Below are positions 19,135 to 30,844 of a DNA stretch of 64,000 nt, piece after piece. Position 1 is the stretch's first letter. Each line of letters starts with the position of its first letter. The notes under the pieces were generated by a model that searched no databases, was not told the origin of the DNA, and worked only from the letters and a program-made list of their open reading frames with translations. This DNA is from an uncultured Alphaproteobacteria bacterium. GTDB taxonomy: Bacteria > Pseudomonadota > Alphaproteobacteria > Rhodobacterales > Rhodobacteraceae. The stretch is from positions 25,256 to 89,255 of the forward strand of contig CACBBC010000004.1 in the NCBI GenBank assembly GCA_902537415.1, given 5' to 3'. Position numbers and translations under genes: made by a program.

Positions 19135-20187
19135 TTACAGCTCTCTAGGCACTAATACCCAGTAATCAAAATCCAAAACTATAGTTGGTAAGTATTTCCC
19201 ATCATCACTTCTCAGTCTCATGTTGTGATTTTTTTCCTTTGCACCCACACTTCTCAGTCTTAAAGCTGCTATATTCCGAACATTTAGATCTATCTTATCC
19301 AAAACTTCTGACCAGCAATATATCGTATCCTCCGCAAACACTGGATTTGCGTGGGTACCACCGTTTATCCCCACGATCAATTGAGCGTTTTCCAGACCGT
19401 TAAAACTTAATGCTCTAACTAAAGATATTATGTGGCCTCCATAGATTAGTCTCTTTTTATCCTCACGAGCATTGATATCAAAGTGCACTTTTGAATTATT
19501 CTGCCATAGTCGGGTTGCAAAAAGATGATCCGCCTCACATATGGTATTGCCATCTATGTGATCAATCAGTTCACCTACTTGATAATCATTTAAGCTTTTT
19601 TTTGATCCTGCTGCGCTGGTATCATATTTTGTAAAATCAAGCTGCTCAGGGATATTTAGCTCGGTTCCATTTAATGAAGTCTTCAAATGGGGTAAATTCG
19701 AAGGGGTGTCTTCAACACCAACAAATCTCTTCTTTACCATAACCCATCTTTTGTATTCTAAAATCGTCTCTCCAGATGAGTTTTGTCCTTCTGTTTTTAC
19801 ATAGACTATCCCTGTTTTTCCGCTTGAGTTTTGCTTCAGACCGATGATTTCGGATTTGACTGATAAGGTTTCTCCTGAAAAAACCATATTAGAAAATTTA
19901 CCTTCCGCATACCCAAGATTAGCCACAGCATTAATAGATATGTCTGGTACCGTTTTGCCAAAGACAGTATGGAAAACAATTAAATCATCCAGAGGACGAT
20001 CTTTTAATCCGCAATTTCTTGCAAATTCTGCTGAGGACTGAAGGGCAAACCTTGTTGGATATATTGAAATATAGAGAGACGCATCTGCCTCGGTCAGAGT
20101 CCTGGGCGTGGCGTGCGTGATGATATCTCCTACAGCATAATCCTCAAAAAAACGGCCTAAATTATTATTATGATCACTCAAGTTCAA
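19135..20187 (-). CDS. mch: Mesaconyl-CoA hydratase (beta-methylmalyl-CoA dehydratase), MaoC-like
   Basis: Hydrates mesaconyl-C1-CoA to beta-methylmalyl-CoA in the ethylmalonyl-CoA pathway. The 350 residues comprise two hot-dog (MaoC-like) halves: the first begins GRFFEDYAVGDIITHATPRTL, the second near LNDYQVGELIDHIDGNTI. The start is TTG, with its first base overlapping the upstream stop (TTGA); no upstream alternative exists in frame. Context beside a malyl-CoA enzyme and the TCA operon supports the assignment. Confidence 0.9.
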   Translation of the reverse strand: MNLSDHNNNLGRFFEDYAVGDIITHATPRTLTEADASLYISIYPTRFALQSSAEFARNCGLKDRPLDDLIVFHTVFGKTVPDISINAVANLGYAEGKFSNMVFSGETLSVKSEIIGLKQNSSGKTGIVYVKTEGQNSSGETILEYKRWVMVKKRFVGVEDTPSNLPHLKTSLNGTELNIPEQLDFTKYDTSAAGSKKSLNDYQVGELIDHIDGNTICEADHLFATRLWQNNSKVHFDINAREDKKRLIYGGHIISLVRALSFNGLENAQLIVGINGGTHANPVFAEDTIYCWSEVLDKIDLNVRNIAALRLRSVGAKEKNHNMRLRSDDGKYLPTIVLDFDYWVLVPREL

Positions 20188-21059
20188 CTCATACTCTGGA
20201 TCAATTTCATTTTACTTATTAATGCAAGTGACTGCTTTACATGTAATTCTTCAACTAGAACACCGTCAACAGTTGTTACACCACTTTTTTCTTCTTTTGC
20301 TTTTTCGTAAGCCTCGATTATTTTGTTTGCCAGATCAATTTCTTTTTCGGTGGGCGAAAAAACGGCATTTGTTATTCCAATTTGGTTTGGATGAATAAGT
20401 GTTTTACCATCGTATCCCATATCTTTGCCTTCTTCAGCCTCAGAGCGCAAACCCCCTTCATCTGATATCCCATTAAAGACGCCATCCAACGTAATAACAT
20501 TGTATGCCTTCGCTGTTAATATAATTGAACCGAGAGCATACAACAGCCCTGCTCGACCAGTTTGTTTAGGAAGAACGAGCTCTTTTGCTAGATCATTAGT
20601 TCCTACAACTATCCCACTTATAGCAGAAAATTCTTCCAAAATCTTACCCAAGTTCAACACGCATTTTGGAGTTTCAGCCATTATCCAAATTTCAGGAGGC
20701 TTTTTAAAACTCAACTCTTCGAGTCTTTTCTGAATCAACGACATATCAGAGACCTCTGAAACTTTTGGGAATAGAATGCCATCCGTCCCACTTTTTTGAA
20801 GACACTCCAAATCCATATTCGCCCAGACTGTATCCATTGAATTAATTCTGGTAAGAATCTTTTTTCCCCTGTAATCAGCTTTTTCATTCGATAATACATT
20901 TAAAATCAAATCCCTCGCTCGCTCCTTATTGTCAGGCGAAACAGCATCCTCCATATCGAATATAAAAAGGTCTGCCGGTAGAGACTTAGCCTTTTCAAGG
21001 GCTCTTTCATTTGAGCCAGGCATATACAAAGCGGATCGATGTGGATAAAATTCTGTCAT
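20184..21059 (-). CDS. CitE/HpcH-family malyl-CoA enzyme: (3S)-malyl-CoA thioesterase or malyl/beta-methylmalyl-CoA lyase
   Basis: A 291-residue CitE-like aldolase-superfamily protein. HRSALYMPGSNERALEKA and FIFDMEDAVSPDNKERAR (metal/CoA-binding ED motif) are visible, with TPKCVLNL, VVGTNDLAKEL and KTLIHPNQI downstream. The N-terminus is more like the thioesterase Mcl2 than lyase Mcl1, but sequence alone cannot settle this. The ATG at 21059 is preferred because GAGGA precedes it at good spacing; an in-frame ATG at 21092 has none. It overlaps the hydratase gene. Confidence 0.85.
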   Translation of the reverse strand: MTEFYPHRSALYMPGSNERALEKAKSLPADLFIFDMEDAVSPDNKERARDLILNVLSNEKADYRGKKILTRINSMDTVWANMDLECLQKSGTDGILFPKVSEVSDMSLIQKRLEELSFKKPPEIWIMAETPKCVLNLGKILEEFSAISGIVVGTNDLAKELVLPKQTGRAGLLYALGSIILTAKAYNVITLDGVFNGISDEGGLRSEAEEGKDMGYDGKTLIHPNQIGITNAVFSPTEKEIDLANKIIEAYEKAKEEKSGVTTVDGVLVEELHVKQSLALISKMKLIQSMS

Positions 21060-21147
21060 AACTTTAGGTCCTCTCAAATATCTCGACAACATATAATCTA
21101 ATATTTCAATAAATAAGTTTGAAATTCATAAAAAATTATTTTACTTT

Positions 21148-21176
21148 TTGACTCAAGCTTTATCTACAAATATTTC
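21148..21176 (+). promoter_or_regulatory. Candidate promoter of the mdh-suc-lpd operon
   Basis: TTGACT (21148-21153) and TATTTC (21171-21176) are separated by 17 bases, 59 bases upstream of the mdh ATG. The -35 is strong and the -10 moderate. Confidence 0.4.
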
Positions 21177-21205
21177 GAAATTATTTTCCATTAGATCAAA
21201 GATAA

Positions 21206-22204
<999 letters not shown>

Positions 22205-22224
22205 ATTGTAAAGAAGGGGGGCAA

Positions 22225-23427
22225 ATGAATATACACGAATTTCAGGGAAAATCATTGCTTAGTCAATTCGATATCCCAGTTCAGCCTGGAATAGTCTTAG
22301 ATTTACAGAGCAATTTAGATTCTCTCAAAACACTTGCCGAACAAGCGGGGGAAGCACCTGTATTTGCGGTAAAAGCACAGATCCATGCTGGTGGGCGCGG
22401 AAAGGGAATATTTAAAGAAAATGATGCCGGTAATGGTGGGGGTGTTAGAATTTCAAAAAATGCTGATGATGCGCTTGAGCAAGCGTATAAAATGTTAGGT
22501 AAAACACTAGTTACAAAACAGACTGGGGATGATGGTAAGACCGTCAACAAAGTCTATGTCGAACTAGGATGTAGTATAGATAAAGAATTTTACCTAGCGC
22601 TTTTGGTTGATAGGTCTTCTAGTTCTGTGTCATTTGTATGCTCTAGGAAAGGTGGCATGGATATTGAAAAGGTAGCAGAGGAAAATCCTAATGATATTGT
22701 TACAATTATTGTTGATCCCGCCGAAGGATTTTCTGACCACCATGGGAGAAAAATAGCATTTGCGTTAGGTTTAAAGGATGCTGCTTTTAAGCAATGCGTT
22801 AAAATGACACGCAACCTTTACAATCTTTTTATCGAGAAAAATTGCGATATGATTGAGATTAATCCTTTAATAATGACCAAAGATAATTCCTTAATTTGTC
22901 TCGATTGCAAGATGAGTTTTGATAGCAATGCTCTTTTCAAAAATAAGGATTTAGAAACTTTAAGGGACATCACCGAAGAAGATCCAAAAGAGTTAGAAGC
23001 ATCAAAGTTTGATCTTAATTATATATCGTTAGATGGAGAGATTGGTTGTATGGTAAATGGAGCCGGGTTAGCTATGGCGACGATGGATATAATTAAACTA
23101 AATGGTTCTGAGCCAGCGAACTTTCTGGATGTCGGTGGGGGAGCTACAAAGGAAAAGGTTACAGAAGCTTTCAAAATAATCACATCAGATAAGAATGTAA
23201 AAGGAATATTAGTTAACATCTTTGGTGGAATAATGCGTTGCGATGTAATTGCTGAAGGAGTGGTTCAAGCTACCAAGGAAGTAGGATTAAAAGTTCCACT
23301 AGTAGTAAGACTTGAAGGAACAAATGTCGATGAAGGAAAAGAGATTATAGAGCAAAGCGGCTTAAACGTAATCACTGCCGACAATTTAAATGATGCCGCG
23401 GCTAAAATAGTTGCGCAGATAAAGTGA
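22225..23427 (+). CDS. sucC: Succinyl-CoA synthetase beta subunit (ADP-forming)
   Basis: A 400-residue ATP-grasp subunit. It opens with [20 protein letters not shown] and includes [15 protein letters not shown] and the C-terminal CoA-ligase domain with [18 protein letters not shown] strong AAGGGGGG ribosome site precedes the ATG. It pairs with sucD 7 bases downstream. Confidence 0.97.
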   Translation: MNIHEFQGKSLLSQFDIPVQPGIVLDLQSNLDSLKTLAEQAGEAPVFAVKAQIHAGGRGKGIFKENDAGNGGGVRISKNADDALEQAYKMLGKTLVTKQTGDDGKTVNKVYVELGCSIDKEFYLALLVDRSSSSVSFVCSRKGGMDIEKVAEENPNDIVTIIVDPAEGFSDHHGRKIAFALGLKDAAFKQCVKMTRNLYNLFIEKNCDMIEINPLIMTKDNSLICLDCKMSFDSNALFKNKDLETLRDITEEDPKELEASKFDLNYISLDGEIGCMVNGAGLAMATMDIIKLNGSEPANFLDVGGGATKEKVTEAFKIITSDKNVKGILVNIFGGIMRCDVIAEGVVQATKEVGLKVPLVVRLEGTNVDEGKEIIEQSGLNVITADNLNDAAAKIVAQIK

Positions 23428-23434
23428 GCTCAAT

Positions 23435-24322
23435 ATGAGTATTTATATAAATTCAGATACTAAAGTTATTTGCCAAGGTCTTACAGGAAGTCAAGGTTCC
23501 TTCCATACAGAGCAGGCTATAAAATATGGAACAAAAATGGTAGGGGGTGTAACACCTGGCAAAGGTGGAGGAACTCACCTAGACCTTCCCATTTTTAATT
23601 CTGTAGAGGAAGCAAAGATAACTACCGGGGCCAACGCAAGCGCAATCTATGTGCCTCCGCCATTTGCTGCTGACGCAATATTAGAAGCAGTTGATGCCGA
23701 AATCGATTTAATAGTTTGCATCACAGAGGGTATACCTATTTTAGATATGATGAGAGTAAAGGCAGTTTTATCACGATCAAAATCAATTCTAATAGGACCA
23801 AATTGCCCAGGCGTGATAACACCGGGGCAATGCAAGATTGGGATAATGCCAGGGCATATTCATAAAAAGGGAACAGTAGGCGTTGTGTCACGATCTGGAA
23901 CACTAACTTATGAAGCTGTTGATCAAACGACAAAAATTGGATTAGGTCAATCGTCTTGTATTGGTATTGGAGGTGACCCTATTAAAGGCACAGAATTCAT
24001 CGATGTGATTGATAAGTTTTTGAGTGATGATGAAACACAATCTATAATAATGATAGGAGAGATCGGTGGCAGCGCCGAGGAAGAAACTTGTGAATATTTA
24101 ATAAAAGAGCGCAAAAAGGGAAGATCAAAACCGGTTGCGGGTTTCATTGCGGGGAGAACAGCTCCAAAGGGAAGAAGAATGGGGCATGCCGGAGCTATAG
24201 TAGCGGGAGGTATGGGTGCCGCTGAAGATAAAATGGAAGCAATGAAAAAAGCTGGGGTTATTGTTTCAGATAGTCCAGCCACTTTAGGAGAAGCAGTACA
24301 AGAGGCAATTCAAAAAAATTAG
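23435..24322 (+). CDS. sucD: Succinyl-CoA synthetase alpha subunit
   Basis: A 295-residue subunit carrying the phosphohistidine: the active-site His lies in [16 protein letters not shown]. The N-terminal CoA-binding domain shows [19 protein letters not shown], and [20 protein letters not shown] is the conserved central segment. Length and motifs are normal. Confidence 0.97.
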   Translation: MSIYINSDTKVICQGLTGSQGSFHTEQAIKYGTKMVGGVTPGKGGGTHLDLPIFNSVEEAKITTGANASAIYVPPPFAADAILEAVDAEIDLIVCITEGIPILDMMRVKAVLSRSKSILIGPNCPGVITPGQCKIGIMPGHIHKKGTVGVVSRSGTLTYEAVDQTTKIGLGQSSCIGIGGDPIKGTEFIDVIDKFLSDDETQSIIMIGEIGGSAEEETCEYLIKERKKGRSKPVAGFIAGRTAPKGRRMGHAGAIVAGGMGAAEDKMEAMKKAGVIVSDSPATLGEAVQEAIQKN

Positions 24323-24394
24323 CCAGATACAAATATACTAGAAAACGCCCGTAAGTACTATAATATTGGTAAAATGATAAAGAAGTAAATAACC

Positions 24395-27370
24395 ATGAAC
24401 AAAATGGATCCTAAAAACTCTAAAAAAGCGGAAGACATCCTTAACGGAGGAAACTCTAGCTATCTTGAGTATCTACAAAATATGTACCTCAACGACCCTA
24501 AATCAGTAGATCAATCATGGTCATCTTTTTTTGAAAAAAGCGATGCCTCAGCTGAAAAAGCATCATGGTCCCGAAGTGATTGGCCTGTAGATCAAAAGCA
24601 AGATTTTGGAATACAAGATAATAGCTTTTGGAGTTCACAATCTACAGAAGCATTAGAAGAAAAAATTTTAGCATATTCGGAAAAATCTGATTTCTTCAAA
24701 AGCTCAGATAACTTAAAAGAAAAAGTGATAGATAGTTTAAGGGCTCTTATGATTATTAGAGCTTTCAGAATAAGAGGACATTTAAAAGCAAGGCTTGACC
24801 CACTTGAAATCAATAGCCTGTCATATCATCCAGAACTGGATCCAAAAAATTATGGTTTTTCTGAAGAAGATATGGAGAGAGAAATATATATTGATAATGT
24901 ATTAGGTTTGGAAGTTGCTTCAATGAGCGAGATTATGTCTCTGCTTGAGAGAACCTACTGTGGAACCTTTGCCTTACAGTATATGCATATTTCGAACCCA
25001 GAACAGTCAGCATGGCTAAAAGAACGTATCGAAGGGCTCGGCAAAGAAATACAATTCACAGCAGAGGGACGAAAAGCTATATTAAAAAAGCTCGTAGAAG
25101 CTGAAGGGTTTGAAAAATTTCTACACGTTAAATACACAGGCACAAAAAGGTTTGGATTGGATGGGGGAGAATCTCTAATTCCTGCTATGGAGCAAATAAT
25201 AAAGAGAGGTGGAAATTTAGGAGTTAAGGAAATTGTTATAGGGATGCCTCACAGAGGAAGATTATCAATACTAGCTAACGTGATGAGCAAACCTTTTAAA
25301 GCAATTTTTAACGAGTTCCAAGGTGGGAGCTATAAACCCGAAGATGTTGATGGCTCAGGCGATGTAAAATATCATTTGGGTGCTTCGTCTGACCGAGAAT
25401 TTGATGGCAACACAGTGCATTTATCTCTAACGGCAAATCCTTCCCACTTAGAGGCTGTTAACCCCGTCGTATTAGGAAAAGTAAGGGCAAAGCAAGAGCA
25501 GCTCAACGATAAAGAAAGAGAAAGGGTGCTACCTGTTTTGTTACATGGTGATGCAGCTTTTGCAGGCCAAGGGATTGTTGCTGAATGCTTTGGCCTTTCG
25601 GGTCTAAAAGGACATCGCACAGGCGGCACTATCCATATCGTCGTAAATAATCAAATTGGTTTCACGACCGCACCCCTCTATTCAAGGTCATCACCATACC
25701 CAACAGACATTGCGCTTATGGTAGAAGCACCAATTTTCCATGTTAATGGCGATGATCCGGAAGCGGTAGTTCACGCTGCGAAAGTGGCCACAGAATTTAG
25801 ACAAAAATTTAAGAAAGACGTTGTGATTGATATTTTTTGCTACCGACGTTTTGGGCATAATGAAGGTGATGAACCTATGTTTACCCAACCTAAAATGTAC
25901 AAAAAAATTAAAACCCATCCGACTGCTCTTGAATTATACTCCAGAAAGCTGGAGGCAGAAGGAATACTAAGAGATGGTGAGTTGAACAACTTAAAATCAA
26001 ATTTTCAAAGCTTTTTGAATGACGAGTTCGAGGCAGGAAAAAACTACAAACCGAATAAGGCTGACTGGCTTGATGGAAGATGGTCTGGGCTTACTAAGCG
26101 ACCGGACAACTACGAAAGGGGAAAAACCTCTATAAAAAAGGATGTGTTTAAAAAAATATCGAAAGTACTGACAACCGTCCCAAATAATTTCAAGATACAC
26201 AAAACAGTGTCCAGAATGTTAGAAAATAAAAAGGATACCTTAAACAAAGGAGAGGGTATTGACTGGGCAACAGCTGAAGCGCTTGCATTTGGCTCTTTGT
26301 TGAATGAGGGGTTTTCGGTTAGGCTATCTGGCCAGGATTCGAAAAGAGGTACTTTTTCTCAGAGGCATTCCGCAATTATAGATCAAGAGACTGAAGAACG
26401 TTTCTATCCCCTTTACAATATAACACAAAATTCCATTGAGTTTGGTGTGTCTAAAATAGGTGGCAAATTGGATATTAGTCAAAAAACCCAATTTGAGGTA
26501 ATTGACTCTATGTTATCGGAGTACGCTGTCTTGGGTTATGAGTATGGGTACTCTCTTGCGGAACCGAATTGCTTGACTCTGTGGGAAGCTCAGTTCGGAG
26601 ATTTCGTTAATGGGGCACAGATTATGATAGATCAATTTATATCCTCAGGAGAAAAAAAATGGTTGAGAATGTCTGGGCTTGTAATGCTACTTCCTCACGG
26701 TTATGAAGGTCAAGGACCAGAGCACTCCTCTGCTAGATTAGAAAGATTTCTTCAGGCATGTGCAGAAGAAAATTGGATAGTGGCTAATGTTTCGACTCCG
26801 GCAAACTATTTTCATATATTGAGACGACAAATGCATAGGCATTTTCGAAAACCACTTGTCATAATGACACCAAAATCATTACTAAGAAATAAACTAGCAG
26901 TAAGTTCATTGAAAGATTTTACAAATGGCTCGAGTTTCCACAGAATACTTAAAGATAACGCCGAAACATCGAGTGACTTTAAGCTTACCGAAGACAGTAA
27001 AATTAAAAAAGTAGTTATTTGCTCGGGAAAAATTTACTACGAGCTATTTATGGAAAGAAACAAGAGAAATCTAAAAGAGGTGTATTTACTAAGACTTGAA
27101 CAGTTGTATCCTTTTCCCTCACAATCAATGATTAAGGAGTTATCACGTTTTGAAAACGCGAAAATAACTTGGTGCCAAGAAGAGCCACGTAACCAGGGAG
27201 GATGGTTTTTCGTAGAACCAATACTGGAGATGATTTTAGGTCATATAAGCCATAGCTCTGGCAGGGCTGATTATGCTGGACGACAGTCCGCTGCTTCGCC
27301 AGCAACCGGTTTAGCAAAGCAGCACATTGAACAGCAGGGAAAACTGATTGATCAAGCTTTGGAGGTTTGA
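24395..27370 (+). CDS. sucA: 2-oxoglutarate dehydrogenase E1 component
   Basis: A 991-residue thiamine-diphosphate E1 subunit. The N-terminal helix region has [21 protein letters not shown]; the ThDP/Mg site shows [14 protein letters not shown] and [33 protein letters not shown] is the conserved barrel segment. The start may be ATG 24395 or the in-frame ATG at 24404. The stop lies 22 bases before the sucB ATG. Confidence 0.97.
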   Translation: MNKMDPKNSKKAEDILNGGNSSYLEYLQNMYLNDPKSVDQSWSSFFEKSDASAEKASWSRSDWPVDQKQDFGIQDNSFWSSQSTEALEEKILAYSEKSDFFKSSDNLKEKVIDSLRALMIIRAFRIRGHLKARLDPLEINSLSYHPELDPKNYGFSEEDMEREIYIDNVLGLEVASMSEIMSLLERTYCGTFALQYMHISNPEQSAWLKERIEGLGKEIQFTAEGRKAILKKLVEAEGFEKFLHVKYTGTKRFGLDGGESLIPAMEQIIKRGGNLGVKEIVIGMPHRGRLSILANVMSKPFKAIFNEFQGGSYKPEDVDGSGDVKYHLGASSDREFDGNTVHLSLTANPSHLEAVNPVVLGKVRAKQEQLNDKERERVLPVLLHGDAAFAGQGIVAECFGLSGLKGHRTGGTIHIVVNNQIGFTTAPLYSRSSPYPTDIALMVEAPIFHVNGDDPEAVVHAAKVATEFRQKFKKDVVIDIFCYRRFGHNEGDEPMFTQPKMYKKIKTHPTALELYSRKLEAEGILRDGELNNLKSNFQSFLNDEFEAGKNYKPNKADWLDGRWSGLTKRPDNYERGKTSIKKDVFKKISKVLTTVPNNFKIHKTVSRMLENKKDTLNKGEGIDWATAEALAFGSLLNEGFSVRLSGQDSKRGTFSQRHSAIIDQETEERFYPLYNITQNSIEFGVSKIGGKLDISQKTQFEVIDSMLSEYAVLGYEYGYSLAEPNCLTLWEAQFGDFVNGAQIMIDQFISSGEKKWLRMSGLVMLLPHGYEGQGPEHSSARLERFLQACAEENWIVANVSTPANYFHILRRQMHRHFRKPLVIMTPKSLLRNKLAVSSLKDFTNGSSFHRILKDNAETSSDFKLTEDSKIKKVVICSGKIYYELFMERNKRNLKEVYLLRLEQLYPFPSQSMIKELSRFENAKITWCQEEPRNQGGWFFVEPILEMILGHISHSSGRADYAGRQSAASPATGLAKQHIEQQGKLIDQALEV

Positions 27371-27392
27371 AGCGTTACTTAAGGGGGTTATA

Positions 27393-28556
27393 ATGATAGA
27401 GTTGAAAGTTCCTACATTAGGTGAAAGTGTAACCGAGGCAACTGTTGGCACTTGGTTCAAGAAGGCCGGCGATAATGTCGTAGTTGATGAAATGATATGC
27501 GAACTCGAAACAGATAAAGTCACTATCGAAGTACCAAGTACTATAGACGGTGTTGTGTCAAAAATTATAGTTAAGGAAGGGGAGACAGTAGAGTTAGATG
27601 CAATACTAGCTATATTAGAGGAAGGCGCAGCTACAGCAGAAAAGAATAAATTGTCAAATGATAAAACCGGCGAAAAAAATATTGCTGAAGAAACGAAAAG
27701 TGTAAAAAATGCCCCCTCTGCAGAAAAAATCATGAAGGAAAAAAATATTGATCCGAGCTCCTTGAAAGGCTCTGGCCGAGACGGTCGGATTATGAAAGAG
27801 GACGTCATGAGCTTGCCAAACAATCAAAATACAAAGAAAAGCCTGATGCCTTCAATGGAATCAGAAGAAAAAGTAAAAATGACGAGATTAAGACAAACAA
27901 TAGCTCGAAGGCTTAAAGAATCTCAAAATACTGCTGCGATGCTGACAACATACAATGAAGCAGATATGACAGCTATTCTAAAAATAAGAAGTGAATTTAA
28001 AGATCAATTCTTGTCAAAACATGGGGTTAAACTAGGGTTTATGTCATTTTTTGTAAAAGCTTGCTGTAAAGCTCTAGAAGAAATACCCGAGGTCAATGCC
28101 CAAATAGATGGGGACCATATAATATACAAGAAATATGTCAATATGGGAGTAGCGGTAGGAACAGATAACGGTTTAGTTGTACCGGTTTTAAAAAATGCTG
28201 ATGCCATGAGTTTCTCTGATATAGAAAAGGAAATTAATAAGATGGGCTTACTAGCAAGAGATGGCAAGCTATCTATGGCGGATATGACTGGCGGAACTTT
28301 CACTATATCTAACGGCGGTATATATGGATCTCTAATGTCCTCGCCCATTCTAAATTCACCTGAGTCAGGTATACTTGGAATGCATAAAATTCAAGAAAGA
28401 CCGATGGCTATTGATGGAAAAATTGAGATACTGCCTATGATGTATCTTGCCCTGAGTTATGACCACCGTATTGTAGATGGAAAGGGTGCTGTTACATTTC
28501 TAGTCAGGGTAAAAGAAAACTTGGAAGATCCACGTCGATTGTTGATTGATCTATAA
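27393..28556 (+). CDS. sucB: Dihydrolipoamide succinyltransferase (E2 of 2-oxoglutarate dehydrogenase)
   Basis: A 387-residue E2 with one lipoyl domain (lipoyl-Lys in [13 protein letters not shown]), a charged linker, a peripheral-subunit-binding domain ([20 protein letters not shown]) and the catalytic domain ending in [16 protein letters not shown] (HxxxDG). The ATG at 27393 follows AAGGGGG and gives the family N-terminus; an in-frame ATT/ATG further upstream would overlap sucA. Confidence 0.97.
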   Translation: MIELKVPTLGESVTEATVGTWFKKAGDNVVVDEMICELETDKVTIEVPSTIDGVVSKIIVKEGETVELDAILAILEEGAATAEKNKLSNDKTGEKNIAEETKSVKNAPSAEKIMKEKNIDPSSLKGSGRDGRIMKEDVMSLPNNQNTKKSLMPSMESEEKVKMTRLRQTIARRLKESQNTAAMLTTYNEADMTAILKIRSEFKDQFLSKHGVKLGFMSFFVKACCKALEEIPEVNAQIDGDHIIYKKYVNMGVAVGTDNGLVVPVLKNADAMSFSDIEKEINKMGLLARDGKLSMADMTGGTFTISNGGIYGSLMSSPILNSPESGILGMHKIQERPMAIDGKIEILPMMYLALSYDHRIVDGKGAVTFLVRVKENLEDPRRLLIDL

Positions 28557-28577
28557 ATTTTAAATTAAGGATTTCAA

Positions 28578-29966
28578 ATGGAAAAATTCGATGCGATAGT
28601 TATTGGCAGTGGCCCAGGCGGATATGTGTGCGCAATAAAACTCGCGCAGCTCGGAATAAAAGTTGCTTGTGTTGAAGGGAATACTTCACTTGGAGGTACT
28701 TGTTTAAACGTGGGCTGTATTCCATCAAAAGCATTACTAAATGCTTCCCACAACTATCACAACTCAGTAGAAAATTTTTCAAAAATGGGAATAGAGGTAG
28801 ATCCACCTGTTGTGAACTGGGGTAAAATGCTCAGCTATAAAGAGAGTATGATAAAAGATAATACTAAGGGGATAGAGTACCTATTTAAAAAAAATAAAAT
28901 TACTTTAATAAATGGTTGGGCTAGCTTTATCGATCAAAATACAATCAGTGTTGATAATAAAAATTTTGAGGCAACCTATTTCGTTATTGCTACTGGCTCC
29001 GAGGCTTCTAGTCTAAAGAACATGGAATTTGACGAACAAGTGATCGTGTCTTCAACTGGTGCATTGGAATTAAAGAAAATTCCAGAAAAAATGATAATTG
29101 TTGGTGCAGGTGTTATTGGTTTGGAAATGGGTTCAATATACAGTCGTCTTGGAACTGAAGTAACGGTTGTTGAATTCTTTGATAAAGTTTTAAATGGTAT
29201 GGACCACGATATATCAAAAAACTTTAAATCTATATTGCAAAAACAAGGTTTTAAGTTCCACTTGAATAGCTCTGTTTCTGCGATAACAAAAGAAAAAAAA
29301 GGCGTGAAAGTTACTTTTAAGCAAGTAGATTCTCATGATAAAAATGAATTATTTGCGGATGTCGTTTTAGTGGCTACGGGGAGAAAACCTTTTACTAAAA
29401 ACCTCAAACTCGAAAATATCGGAGTGAAGTTGAACCCTAAAGGGCAAATTGAAACTGATAACAATTGGAGAACAACTGCAACAAATATATTTGCTTTAGG
29501 TGATGTGACATCAGGACCAATGTTAGCCCATAAAGCAGAAGAAGAAGGTATAGCCGTTGCCGAAATAATTGCGGGACAAGCTGGTCATGTGAATTTTCAA
29601 GTAATACCCAGCGTTGTTTATACTGATCCAGAGGTTGCTGCTGTTGGCAAAACAGAAAATGAATTAAAGGAAGAAGGTATACAAATTAAAGTTGGAAAGT
29701 TTTCATTTATGGGTAATGGTCGCGCAAAGACAGTTTTTTCTAGTAACGGTTTTGTAAAAATTATAGCCGACTCAAATAATGATAGAATTCTAGGAGCTCA
29801 CATCATTGGACCTGCTGCCGGTGATCTTATTCATGAAGTATGTATGGCGATGGAATTTGGTGCGAGCACTGAAGATTTAGCAAGAACGTGCCATGCTCAC
29901 CCAACTTTTTCAGAGGCGGTACGCGAGGCTGCACTTGCTTGCGGGCTGGGTGCAATTCACTCATAA
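28578..29966 (+). CDS. lpd: Dihydrolipoyl dehydrogenase (E3)
   Basis: A 462-residue flavoprotein disulfide reductase. The FAD motif is [19 protein letters not shown], the redox disulfide lies in [16 protein letters not shown], the NAD motif is [16 protein letters not shown] and the C-terminal acid/base dyad is [15 protein letters not shown]. As last gene of the TCA operon it serves the 2-oxoglutarate dehydrogenase complex. Confidence 0.97.
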   Translation: MEKFDAIVIGSGPGGYVCAIKLAQLGIKVACVEGNTSLGGTCLNVGCIPSKALLNASHNYHNSVENFSKMGIEVDPPVVNWGKMLSYKESMIKDNTKGIEYLFKKNKITLINGWASFIDQNTISVDNKNFEATYFVIATGSEASSLKNMEFDEQVIVSSTGALELKKIPEKMIIVGAGVIGLEMGSIYSRLGTEVTVVEFFDKVLNGMDHDISKNFKSILQKQGFKFHLNSSVSAITKEKKGVKVTFKQVDSHDKNELFADVVLVATGRKPFTKNLKLENIGVKLNPKGQIETDNNWRTTATNIFALGDVTSGPMLAHKAEEEGIAVAEIIAGQAGHVNFQVIPSVVYTDPEVAAVGKTENELKEEGIQIKVGKFSFMGNGRAKTVFSSNGFVKIIADSNNDRILGAHIIGPAAGDLIHEVCMAMEFGASTEDLARTCHAHPTFSEAVREAALACGLGAIHS

Positions 29967-30055
29967 TATTTTAAAACTCTGTATTTAATTTCTTGCAAAT
30001 CATTTAACAAACATTTATCAACATCCAAGGCAATTAACTGCTAGGAGAGAAGGTA

Positions 30056-30400
30056 ATGGCAAAAGAAGAATGGGGAACAAAAAGAATGTGTCCCGAGACT
30101 GGGAAACGCTTTTATGATCTTAATAATAGTCCTGTGATAAGCCCTTATACCGGCAAACAACTTATTCTTGATAAATCTTCATCTGAAAAAACCAAGGTAA
30201 CGAGAAAAAGCGAAGAAAATATCAATGATGCAAAGTTTGAAGATTCAGAAGAATTGTTGACTATTGAGGATGATCTCATATTAGATGAGGGGGAAGATTC
30301 ATCCGAATTAGATGATGAGCTTTTAGAGGATGACGATCAGGAAACAGTTCCATTGGAAGAAATTACCGATGTAGCGTCTACAGACAGTGAAGAAAACTAA
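30056..30400 (+). CDS. TIGR02300 / FYDLN acid domain protein
   Basis: A 114-residue alphaproteobacterial protein of unknown function. The N-terminal module WGTKRMCPETGKRFYDLN contains the name-giving FYDLN and looks like half of a zinc-ribbon; the remainder is extremely acidic, rich in Asp and Glu (for example SSELDDELLEDDDQE). A GGAGAGAAGG ribosome site precedes the ATG. It lies upstream of tRNA-Ala. Confidence 0.9.
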   Translation: MAKEEWGTKRMCPETGKRFYDLNNSPVISPYTGKQLILDKSSSEKTKVTRKSEENINDAKFEDSEELLTIEDDLILDEGEDSSELDDELLEDDDQETVPLEEITDVASTDSEEN

Positions 30401-30445
30401 TTTTAAACTAATTGTTTTAGTGTTAAGCTTTGACAAAAAGAAAAA

Positions 30446-30521
<76 letters not shown>

Positions 30522-30529
30522 AGAAGCAG

Positions 30530-30835
30530 ATGAAACAAGCGCGTTTTGAAAAAATAGAGCTCAATCAAATCTTGCAACTTTATGGTGTAATGGTGGCACA
30601 GGGAGTTTGGAAAGATTATAGTATCTCTTTTTTGAAAGAATTTGTGGTTTTTTCTGTCTACAGAAAAAATTCTGATTGGGCCCTCTTCAGTATTAAGAAA
30701 ACACCCAAAAATTCAAAATATGGAAGATTGTATTCCTTAGTAGCGATGGATGGAAGAATACTGAAGTGTTCCAATGATTTAAAATCCACTTTAAGAGTAT
30801 TAAAACATAAAGAACTTAAGCTGAATTTAGTCTAG
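30530..30835 (+). CDS. DUF2794 family protein
   Basis: A 101-residue alphaproteobacterial protein of unknown function. FEKIELNQILQLYGVMVAQG and WKDYSISFLKEFVVFSVYR are typical DUF2794 segments. The ATG at 30530 gives the family N-terminus; an apparent earlier in-frame ATG lies inside the tRNA. It starts 9 bases after the tRNA CCA, so after tRNA processing the mRNA would have an 8-base leader. Its stop codon abuts the AGGAG of the next gene. Confidence 0.85.
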   Translation: MKQARFEKIELNQILQLYGVMVAQGVWKDYSISFLKEFVVFSVYRKNSDWALFSIKKTPKNSKYGRLYSLVAMDGRILKCSNDLKSTLRVLKHKELKLNLV

Positions 30836-30844
30836 GAGCACATA

